Source of the DNA: Hymenobacter negativus
Lineage (GTDB): Bacteria; Bacteroidota; Bacteroidia; Cytophagales; Hymenobacteraceae
Length of the DNA stretch: 64,000 nucleotides
Reading direction: 5' to 3'
NCBI RefSeq assembly: GCF_016056375.1
Contig: NZ_JAEDAE010000002.1
Location: 1-64,000, forward strand
Positions 47,871-54,264 of this stretch are shown piece by piece (position 1 is the first letter of the stretch; every line of letters begins with the position of its first letter). The position numbers and the translations under genes are program-made. The notes below the pieces were generated by a model, which had not been told where the DNA came from, made no database searches, and saw only the letters and a program-made list of their open reading frames with translations.

Positions 47871-48365
47871 CTACACGGCTTTCTGGTTGAGGTAGTTCTT
47901 GGCCAGGTCGTTGAGCTTGGTGTCGGTGAGCTGCTCTTCGTTTAGGGTTTGGCACAGCAGCTCGGCCACTTCGGTGTGCCCGAGGCGCTGGGCATAGTGG
48001 GCGGCAGTGCCGTAGCCCGAAATCTCGTAGTGCTCGATGCGCTGGGCAGCGGCAATCAGGGCGGCGTCCATCACCTCCTCGGTGGCACGCTCCGACATCG
48101 TTTCCTGGCCTTCGGCGATGAGGCCCTTCATGGCCTTGCAGGTGTGGCCGTCGAGGTCAAGTTCCAGGGCTTCGCCGATGGTTTCGAGGCGCTGGAGCTG
48201 CTGTTCCGTTTCGTGCAGGTGCTTGGTGAAGCCGGCCCGCAGGCGGCCGTCTTTGGCCTTTTCGGCCATCAGGGGCAGGGCCTCAATGAGCTGGCTTTCG
48301 GCACTGTACAGGTCTTTGAGCTGCATTTCGAACAGGTCGTCGAGGGTTTCAAGTTTGTCGAACAT
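47871..48365 (-). CDS. DUF892 ferritin-like protein (YciE/YciF family), copy 1
   Basis: 164 residues. Starts MFDKLETLDDLFEMQLKDLYSAESQLIEALPLMAEKA, the standard DUF892 opening, with two further long helices (LHETEQQLQRLETIGEAL; AAQRIEHYEISGYGTAAHYAQRLGH). Four-helix ferritin-like bundle with metal-ligand candidates Glu and His in the YSAE, HETEQQ, IEHYE and TLNEEQ segments. Family members are induced by osmotic, desiccation and general stress. Paralogue of 50188-50691, with a near-identical N-terminus and a similar sequence just before the start. Confidence 0.9.
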   Translation of the reverse strand: MFDKLETLDDLFEMQLKDLYSAESQLIEALPLMAEKAKDGRLRAGFTKHLHETEQQLQRLETIGEALELDLDGHTCKAMKGLIAEGQETMSERATEEVMDAALIAAAQRIEHYEISGYGTAAHYAQRLGHTEVAELLCQTLNEEQLTDTKLNDLAKNYLNQKAV

Positions 48366-48996
48366 AGGGAAAGAGCAAAATGGTGAGAACGGGAAAACGC
48401 GGGCCGCCCGCCGGGGCGGTAGGGTTCGTTGCTTACGCCCCGGCAGCGGGGCACGTTCGGGGCGGCAACCAAGGCCATTGCGCAGTTTTTGCAGTTGCCA
48501 TTCGCCGGTAAAATGCTTTATGACAGCTGGTTGCTTTTGTTAAGAAATTGCCATTCAAACCCGTTCTGCAGAAAACACGGAGCAAGTAAATCCGCATTAG
48601 CACTGCTCAAATCAGCACTTATCGCGCGGGCAAAGCGCTTTCGGGCGGGGGCCGTTCATCGCAAGCTAAACCGTGGCTGCGCCGTGCAGGCTCTGCGCCA
48701 TCGCATCGGGAACAGCCAGTGCCGGCCGAACATAACCGGCCTTCCGGCCAAGCGCAATTAGCGTGTTTGTTCCTACGTACTATCCGGCCAAAATACGTGC
48801 TTTTAGCCCCGCTTCACCTTCATTGTCAGTCGTATAAATTGGCGAGGCTGGCGGCTGCGCCCTGGCTCAGAGCATGGCAAGCGCAGTGGCCTACGTGGCC
48901 GCAGCAGTTTGCTCCAACCAGGGCAGCGGGCTCTTGCCTCACGGCATCCATTCATTTATCGTTCTCATTTTTCACCCTCACCTCATTGCAAAGCTT
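48366..48996. other. Intergenic stretch with no recognised gene
   Basis: 631 nt between divergent genes. Some short ORFs exist but none shows family features or normal codon pattern. It presumably contains promoters for the DUF892 gene and the Gly/Ser-repeat gene. Confidence 0.5.
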
Positions 48997-49452
48997 ATGA
49001 ACAAGCGCATTTCCCGGCCGCTCCGCGCGGCTACCTTCCTGCTGGGCTTAGGCCTGGCCACCAGCACGGCCCAGGCCCAAACCACCACCGGTGGCAGCAC
49101 CTCGGGCACTACCAGCGGCACCACGTCCGGCTCAACCAGTGGTAGCACCAGCGGCTCGATGGGCTCCACTTCGGGCTCAACCTCGGGCTCGATGGGTTCC
49201 ACTTCCGGCTCGACGGGCTCTACTTCGGGTTCCATGGGCTCCACCTCGGGTTCGATGGGTACCACTTCCGGCTCCGGTGGCCGCAATTCGGGCTCAATGG
49301 GCTCCACGTCGGGTTCGCGCAATGGCTCTTCCCGCGGCAATTCTACCTCGGGCAGCCGGAGCGGCCACAGCAAAGGCCACCGCAGCACCACGTCGGGCAG
49401 CACCAGCGGCTCCAGCACCAGCGGCAGCACTTCGGGCAGCACCACCCGCTAG
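48997..49452 (+). CDS. Exported Gly/Ser/Thr-repeat protein
   Basis: 151 residues. Signal peptide about 1-28 (LLGLGLATSTAQAQ). The mature protein is almost entirely imperfect tandem units of GSMGSTSGS / GTTSGST type, with a central Arg/Lys/His-containing part (SRNGSSRGNS, SGHSKGHRS). Strongly disordered. Composition and QTTTGG start match the protein at 16275-16622. Tandem codon repeats make length variation between strains likely. Role unknown; ended by a perfect 22-nt terminator. Confidence 0.78.
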   Translation: MNKRISRPLRAATFLLGLGLATSTAQAQTTTGGSTSGTTSGTTSGSTSGSTSGSMGSTSGSTSGSMGSTSGSTGSTSGSMGSTSGSMGTTSGSGGRNSGSMGSTSGSRNGSSRGNSTSGSRSGHSKGHRSTTSGSTSGSSTSGSTSGSTTR

Positions 49453-49468
49453 GCCCGCCGCCTGCTTC

Positions 49469-49523
49469 AACCCCAGCAAAACAGGCAGGCTCCGTAGTGG
49501 GGCCTGCCTGTTTTGCTGGGGTT
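49469..49523. terminator. Strong bidirectional terminator
   Basis: 22-nt perfect inverted repeat (49469-49490 and 49502-49523) with internal A/T run, between convergent genes. Confidence 0.94.
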
Positions 49524-49566
49524 ATGCGGCCAGCCCTAGGGCGGGTGCGGCGCTGAATCTGCTTAT

Positions 49567-50175
49567 TCAGCCCGCGCCGCCATCCACCAGGCTGGGCTCA
49601 TAAAAAACATCCGGGGCCAGGGCGGCCAGCGCTTGCAGCAGCGCCTCGTAGGGCTGGCTGCCGCCCGTCAGCACCGCGCCCGGCCCGGGCCCACGCCGCA
49701 CCACGACGAGGCTCGGCCAGCAGCGGATGTGGTGCCGGTGGGCCTGTTGCGCATCCTCCAGCAGTGCGGCCTCGCCCGCATTGGCCGCCATGTCCTGCCG
49801 GAAAACCGCTGCATCGAACACGGCGGGAAACTGCGCGGCCAGCGCGGCGGCCACGGCGGCCAACGTGGCCGGGCAAGCCGCGTGGTGGCCCTGGCGCGTG
49901 ACGGCGGCGCGCACCGCCCGCAGGTAAAGCTCGCCGGCCTGGGCACTCTGCCGCTCGGCACACTTCACGGCCAGGCAGGCCGGATACGACGAGGCGGGCA
50001 GCGAGCGTAGCCGGTAGCGCCAGGCAAACCGGTGGCCAAAATCGGCTCGCAGCCGCTGCCCGTGCTGCTCGAAGGCCGCGCTCTGCGGGCAAAGCGGGTC
50101 GGTGTAGCATTCGAGCAGCACAGGCCTGGCCGGGGGCGGATTCAGCGAAGCGGGCAATTCTACCGAGTGTTCCAT
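49567..50175 (-). CDS. DsbA/FrnE-like thioredoxin-fold protein
   Basis: 202 residues. N-terminal strand and turn CYTDPLCPQSAAFEQHG place it in the DsbA-like superfamily, where the CxxC is reduced to CPxS (DPLCPQS), so it probably is not a classic oxidase. A helical insertion follows (AVKCAERQSAQAGELYLRAVRAA). The conserved cis-Pro region is near RCWPSLVVVRRG. No signal peptide. Similar cytoplasmic proteins include SpxH/YjbH-type adaptors and FrnE. Twelve nt upstream of the DUF892 copy 2 stop, so likely co-transcribed with it. Confidence 0.75.
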   Translation of the reverse strand: MEHSVELPASLNPPPARPVLLECYTDPLCPQSAAFEQHGQRLRADFGHRFAWRYRLRSLPASSYPACLAVKCAERQSAQAGELYLRAVRAAVTRQGHHAACPATLAAVAAALAAQFPAVFDAAVFRQDMAANAGEAALLEDAQQAHRHHIRCWPSLVVVRRGPGPGAVLTGGSQPYEALLQALAALAPDVFYEPSLVDGGAG

Positions 50176-50187
50176 TACGGGGTACTT

Positions 50188-50691
50188 TTACGACGGGCTT
50201 ATAGCTTTTTCATCGATGAAGCTGATGGCCAGCTGGTTCAGTAACTCGTCAGTGTTTTTCTCCTCGGTCAGCGTGGCCCCCAGAATGTCGGCCGCCGCCG
50301 CCAGGCCCAGGCGCTTGGCAAAATGCACCACAGTGCCGTACTGGGCTATTTCGAAGTGCTCCACGCCCTGCGCGGCGCTGATAATGGCGGCATCGCGCAC
50401 TTCGTCGGTGGCGCGCAGGGCCATCAGCTGCTCGCCTTCCTCAATCAGCCCTTTCATGGCTTTGCAGCTGGGGCCGTTCAGGTTCATATCGAGGCTTTTG
50501 GCCACTTGTTCGAGGCGAACCACGTAGTTTTCGGTTTCGCGCAGGTGCACTTCCAGTCCCATTTTCAGCTGGGGGTCGGTGGCCTGGGCGGCCATCTTGG
50601 GCAGGGCTTTGGTAAGTTGCTTTTCGGCGTCGTACAGGCCTTGCAGCTTGATTTCGAGCAAGCCTTCGAGGGATTCTATTTTATCGAACAT
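50188..50691 (-). CDS. DUF892 ferritin-like protein (YciE/YciF family), copy 2
   Basis: 167 residues. MFDKIESLEGLLEIKLQGLYDAEKQLTKALPKMAAQA opening, then VHLRETENYVVRLEQVA and AAQGVEHFEIAQYGTVVHFAKRLGL; same ferritin-like four-helix plan as copy 1. A run CACCATTTT before the ATG is shared with copy 1. It precedes the DsbA-like gene with a 12-nt gap. The ATG at 50689-50691 fits the family start; longer in-frame starts are rejected. Confidence 0.9.
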   Translation of the reverse strand: MFDKIESLEGLLEIKLQGLYDAEKQLTKALPKMAAQATDPQLKMGLEVHLRETENYVVRLEQVAKSLDMNLNGPSCKAMKGLIEEGEQLMALRATDEVRDAAIISAAQGVEHFEIAQYGTVVHFAKRLGLAAAADILGATLTEEKNTDELLNQLAISFIDEKAISPS

Positions 50692-50769
50692 GGGAAAAGG
50701 AATAAAATGGTGAAATGAAAGCAGGAACTGGGCCCGCCCGCCGAAGCCCGACGGGTAGCGCATTGGCAC

Positions 50770-50803
50770 AAAAAGCCCCTGGGGAATACCCCCAAGGGCT
50801 TTT
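50770..50803 (-). terminator. Rho-independent terminator of the KGG gene
   Basis: On the minus strand the stem AAAAGCCC / GGGCTTTT with inner CC(T)GGGG pairing lies 57 nt after the KGG gene stop. Confidence 0.8.
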
Positions 50804-50859
50804 GCGTACTTGATTGCCGGGCATCTGCGGCGCTGGGGCAGCGGGTCCGGGAATCCGGG

Positions 50860-51165
50860 CTAGCGGTTGCCGCCGTTGCTCTTTTCGCCGCCTTTGCGGC
50901 CAGCCTCGCGGGCCTCTTCCGAGGTGAACTCGTGGCCCCGGCCGCTCTCGTGCGAGGCTTTGCCGCCTTCGCTGGCAATGCGGCGCTGCTCTTCAGGGTC
51001 CATGCCGGCAAAGCCCCGGCCGCCCTGGCCGCCGCTATTGCCGCCTTGGTTGCCGCCGCCGTTGCCGCCTTGGTTTTTCTGGGCTTTGGCCTCGCCGCCT
51101 TTGCGGCCGGCTTCGGCGTGCTGCTCGGAGCTGCCGCCGCGGGTGTTTTTCTGATTGTCTGCCAT
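50860..51165 (-). CDS. KGG-repeat general stress protein (con-10 family)
   Basis: 101 residues, very hydrophilic and Gly-rich. Contains the AGRKGGEAKAQK and AREAGRKGGEKSN KGG units, plus a RIASEGGKASHESGRGHEF unit and a GGNGGGNQGG linker. KGG/Con-10 proteins are small, disordered stress-induced proteins in bacteria and fungi. It stands with the DUF892 genes in a stress-protein neighbourhood. Confidence 0.9.
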   Translation of the reverse strand: MADNQKNTRGGSSEQHAEAGRKGGEAKAQKNQGGNGGGNQGGNSGGQGGRGFAGMDPEEQRRIASEGGKASHESGRGHEFTSEEAREAGRKGGEKSNGGNR

Positions 51166-51394
51166 GAGTGAAAAAGGTTAATAGGTGGATGATAATTACC
51201 CTTGCTCTAACGACGCGCCCATGGCCAACGGTTGCGGGTAATAGATTAAATATCAATCAATTGGTAATTTATCCGGAGGGCGGCTCCGTAACTTTTCGTG
51301 GCGGCTGCGTAGTTTCTGCATTCGGCTCCGTATTGCCGTCGGCGGCCCGTGAGGCTTGGTGTAGTTCCACGAAAAAGCAGGTGCCCGCGTCTTT

Positions 51395-51651
51395 TTAGCT
51401 TTCCACCCACAGCCGGCCCCGTAGCAGGGCGTTGAAGTCGGCGGGCTGCTTTTTCAGGTGGCTGGCAGCGAGCGAGCCCAGCAGCAGCCCATCCTGCATC
51501 GGCTTGTTGGCGTTGGCGCCGGCCCGACGGATGAGGGCCCGGTAGCTCACCGTGGCCGGGGTACGGCCGGGGGCCGTAGCGCCCCTACGTAGTTTTCGGA
51601 ATGACCCTGCAGAAAGTACGTAATTTGAACCGTAGCGGCCTTTTTGCTCAT
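51395..51651 (-). pseudogene. Frameshifted small gene
   Basis: On the minus strand, the ATG at 51649-51651 opens MSKKAATVQITYFLQGHSEN and runs into a stop. A coding-like segment in another frame then continues (SYRALIRRAGANANKPMQDG, then LLLGSLAASHLKKQPADFNA) to the TAA at 51395-51397. The two halves join within a GC-rich tract (GGGGCGCTACGGCCCC type) that could be a small inserted repeat. Together they would make a protein of about 85 residues. The family is not recognised. Confidence 0.5.
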
Positions 51652-51967
51652 CCTCAGCCCGGCAGCCGGCGTTTAAATGGGTTGCCGCCTACCCGGTCGG
51701 CGGCACGTCCACGGTCTTACTGAGCTATGAAAACTGCCCCTAACCCCGCCCACCCGGCCTCGCTGGCCGACCCAAAAATTATGAAAACAGCCCGGCGCGA
51801 CCACACGCCCGCGGCTCGGTTCGAGGGCTTTGAGGAGGTGACCGGCGAACAGGGCCACCGCTGCCTGCCCCCGTTCCCCATCGTGCCCCAGGTCCTGCGC
51901 CTCCCAGACTTCGGCCGCCCCTGGCTGTAACACTGTTTTTGGGTCCGCCCGCTAACCTATTTTCCTG
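51652..51967. other. Intergenic stretch
   Basis: 316 nt between the frameshifted gene and the next small gene. A 67-codon frame at 51727-51930 (+) exists but has no family features, so it was not called as a gene. Confidence 0.45.
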
Positions 51968-52192
51968 ATGCAAGTCACCATTCATCGCCAGAAAGCACCC
52001 ACGTTTGCCACGCCCGAGGAGCACGAACGGTACTACGGCTACCTGGTGGTGCAGCCCCTGGCCACTTCTCCGGCCGACATTCTGGGCCGCTACCACTCCC
52101 GGCGCGAAGCCGAGCAGGCCGCCGCGCGGCATTTCGGCGGCACCGATGTGGAAGTGATGACAGCCCGGGACCTGCGCCGCCTGGCCGGCTGA
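51968..52192 (+). CDS. Small hypothetical protein
   Basis: 74 residues, no recognised family, cytoplasmic. Predicted beta strand (YYGYLVVQPLA) followed by helix (HSRREAEQAAARHFGG) and strand (DVEVMTARDLRRL). Codon use matches the genome. Ninety-three nt before the STAS/SEC14-like gene, so possibly in one transcript. Confidence 0.6.
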   Translation: MQVTIHRQKAPTFATPEEHERYYGYLVVQPLATSPADILGRYHSRREAEQAAARHFGGTDVEVMTARDLRRLAG

Positions 52193-52284
52193 TTGCCGGC
52201 CCAACCACCGCCCACCTCCCTTACGCCACCCCTGTGCCAGCTTGGCCGCTTCCTGGCCGGGCACGGGCATTCCATTTAAAAAAT

Positions 52285-52704
52285 ATGCAGCCCACCGCTT
52301 CGGCCCGGCTTTATTTCGAAAACAACGCCGGTCGCCTGCTCGAGCATGCCGATGGCTACGTTGTGTTTCAGTACCACCCCGGCAAGCGCAACCTCGCCGA
52401 TTTGCAGGCCCTGCTCACCCACACCAGCAACCTGCTCAACCGCAACCAGTGGCACCGCCTGCTCGGCGACCAGCGCCTCATGTCGCCCTTCACCGAAGAA
52501 GAAAGCGCCTGGATAAAAACGTACTGGCTCGACAGCAGCCTCCAGCGCCCGGGCGGCATCTACGGGGCCATTATCCTGGCCCACGACGTGTTTGCCCGGC
52601 TGGCCATGAACCAGGTGATGCACGAAGCCAAAGCCTCGGCCCTGACTTACCGGCTTTTTGAAACCGAGGAAACTGCCGTGGCCTGGCTCCGGCAATTGCG
52701 CTAG
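52285..52704 (+). CDS. STAS/SEC14-like (SpoIIAA-like fold) protein
   Basis: 139 residues. Layout: LYFENNAGRLLEHADGYVVFQYHPGKR (strands), LLTHTSNLLNRNQWHRLLGDQRLM, KTYWLDSSLQRPGGIYGAIILAHDVF, LFETEETAVAWLRQL. The last part, an F-x-D/E-x-x-x-A-x-x-W-L ending, is characteristic of STAS/SEC14-like small proteins of Bacteroidota. Role unknown, presumed regulatory or binding. ATG at 52285; a longer open frame exists upstream. Confidence 0.6.
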   Translation: MQPTASARLYFENNAGRLLEHADGYVVFQYHPGKRNLADLQALLTHTSNLLNRNQWHRLLGDQRLMSPFTEEESAWIKTYWLDSSLQRPGGIYGAIILAHDVFARLAMNQVMHEAKASALTYRLFETEETAVAWLRQLR

Positions 52705-52745
52705 TGCCGCCCCGCCCCGTGCCCCTGCTGTGAACCCCACCCGCG

Positions 52746-53834
52746 GTGCTTGCCCGCATTTTCATGAAAAAGGCCCTGAACCAGTTTCCGCCGGTATACT
52801 TTGCCCTGGTCATGTCGACTGGGATTCTTTCGCTGGCCGCCCATGAGCTAGAGCTTACTGCCTTAGCCGAAGCACTTTTCTACGTTAACCTGGTTGCGTA
52901 TCCACTCCTGGTGCTGTTGTTCGTGGGGCGGGCTCTGGTGGGCTTTCGGGCATTTTGGGCCGAGCTGACCTCGCACGCGCAGGGGCCCACCTTCCTGGCC
53001 TTCATGCCGGCTACTTGCCTGATGGGCAGCCAGTTGGTGCAGCTGCGCCACAACATGGCGGCGGGCAATGCATTATGGGTGCTGGGGCTGGTAGGCTGGG
53101 CGGTGCTGCTCTACGCGCTGCTGCTGGGCACCAGCACAGCCCGGCAAAAGCCCGACCTGGAAAAAGGCCTCACCGGGGCCTGGCTGCTGCTGGTGGTGGC
53201 CACCGAGGCGCTGGTGGTGCTGGGGGCGCGGCTGGCACCGCAGTGGCCGGGGCCGCCGGAGGCGGCCGTGCTGGGGCTGGCCGGGGCATTTCTGGTGGGC
53301 GCGGTGCTCTACGTCGTGCTCATCACCCTGCTGGTTTACCGCCTCACGTTCGTGCCACTGGCCGGGGAGGAAGTTGGGGCCGCGTACTGGATAAGCGTAG
53401 GAGCCAGCGCCATCACGGTGCTGGCCGGCTGCACGCTCCTCAAAGCCATGCAGCCGGCCCACGCACTGGCCGACCTGCAGCCGTTCATCAAAGGCCTGAG
53501 CCTACTGTTTTGGGCCATTAGCACCTGGTGGCTGCCCCTGGTGGCGGGCCTGCGCCTCTGGAACCACCTGCATACGCGCCCCGCCTTCGCCTACAGCCCG
53601 CTCTACTGGAGCATGGTGTTTCCGCTGGGCATGTACACGGCCGCCACTTTGCAGCTGGCCACGGCCCTGCCGCTGCCGGCCCTGCGCGTGGTGCCGACCT
53701 ACTTTTTCTACCTGGCCCTGCTGGCCTGGGGGTTCACCTTCGGGGCCATGCTGTTCCATTTGGTTCAGCAGCTGCGAGGCGGCTCGCCGCAAGCTACTCC
53801 GCCACCAGCAGCGTCTGCGGGGCGGCCTGCTTGA
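52746..53834 (+). CDS. TDT-family membrane transporter (tellurite-resistance/SLAC1-like)
   Basis: 362 residues with about ten transmembrane helices. The start FPPVYFALVMSTGILSLAAH is typical of the TehA/SLAC1/Mae1 (TDT) family. Other helices include LVAYPLLVLLFVGRALVG, WVLGLVGWAVLLYALLLGT and YSPLYWSMVFPLGMYTAATLQLA near the end. These carry anions or small organic acids, and no substrate can be given. Translation from the GTG at 52746 or the ATG at 52764. Its end overlaps the convergent gene by 41 nt. Confidence 0.87.
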   Translation: MLARIFMKKALNQFPPVYFALVMSTGILSLAAHELELTALAEALFYVNLVAYPLLVLLFVGRALVGFRAFWAELTSHAQGPTFLAFMPATCLMGSQLVQLRHNMAAGNALWVLGLVGWAVLLYALLLGTSTARQKPDLEKGLTGAWLLLVVATEALVVLGARLAPQWPGPPEAAVLGLAGAFLVGAVLYVVLITLLVYRLTFVPLAGEEVGAAYWISVGASAITVLAGCTLLKAMQPAHALADLQPFIKGLSLLFWAISTWWLPLVAGLRLWNHLHTRPAFAYSPLYWSMVFPLGMYTAATLQLATALPLPALRVVPTYFFYLALLAWGFTFGAMLFHLVQQLRGGSPQATPPPAASAGRPA

Positions 53835-54252
53835 TGCGGCCCAGCAGCCACTCGGTCTGGCGCTGGGTGCGGGGCTGGCAGTAGGCGCAGGCGGCTTTCA
53901 GGTCCTCGTCGCGCAGGGCCAGGGTGGCCTGCCGAATCACCGTCCAGCACAGCTGCACTTCCTGCGTGAGCAGCCAGAGGTCGTGCAGGTCGCGCAGCAG
54001 GGCCAGGCTGCCGCGGCGCTTTTCCGAGAATAAATCGCGGCGCAGGTCCTTGGGCTCGTCGCTCTTTTCTTCCGAATACTTGGCCACGAAGGGCAGCACC
54101 CGCCCGCGGTGCTCGCGCGACCACGCCGAGAGCTTCCGGCACATCTGCTCAATGTCGGGCTCGTCGCGGTGCTTGCGGGCCACGTGCTCAAACGCTTTGG
54201 TGAGCTGCTGTTCGCTGCTTTCCAGCAGGCCGAGGTAATTTCCTAAGTGCAT
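53794..54252 (-). CDS. Hypothetical helical protein linked to the molybdo-enzyme
   Basis: 152 residues, no recognised family, all-helical by composition: GLLESSEQQLTKAFEHVARKH, LSAWSREHRGRVLPFVAKYSEE, LLRDLHDLWLLTQEVQLCWTVIRQA. No membrane segment. It could be a chaperone-like or ferritin-like bundle. Starts 12 nt after the molybdopterin oxidoreductase stop, so it is probably its accessory protein. Confidence 0.75.
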   Translation of the reverse strand: MHLGNYLGLLESSEQQLTKAFEHVARKHRDEPDIEQMCRKLSAWSREHRGRVLPFVAKYSEEKSDEPKDLRRDLFSEKRRGSLALLRDLHDLWLLTQEVQLCWTVIRQATLALRDEDLKAACAYCQPRTQRQTEWLLGRIKQAAPQTLLVAE

Positions 54253-54264
54253 AGCGGGCGGCGG

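Noticed and set aside
48429..48761. 110-codon frame in a 631-nt gap
   Set aside because: Cys/Arg-rich random-looking product, no start context.
51727..51930. 67-codon frame
   Set aside because: No family features, Pro-rich tail, no clear ribosome site; insufficient support.
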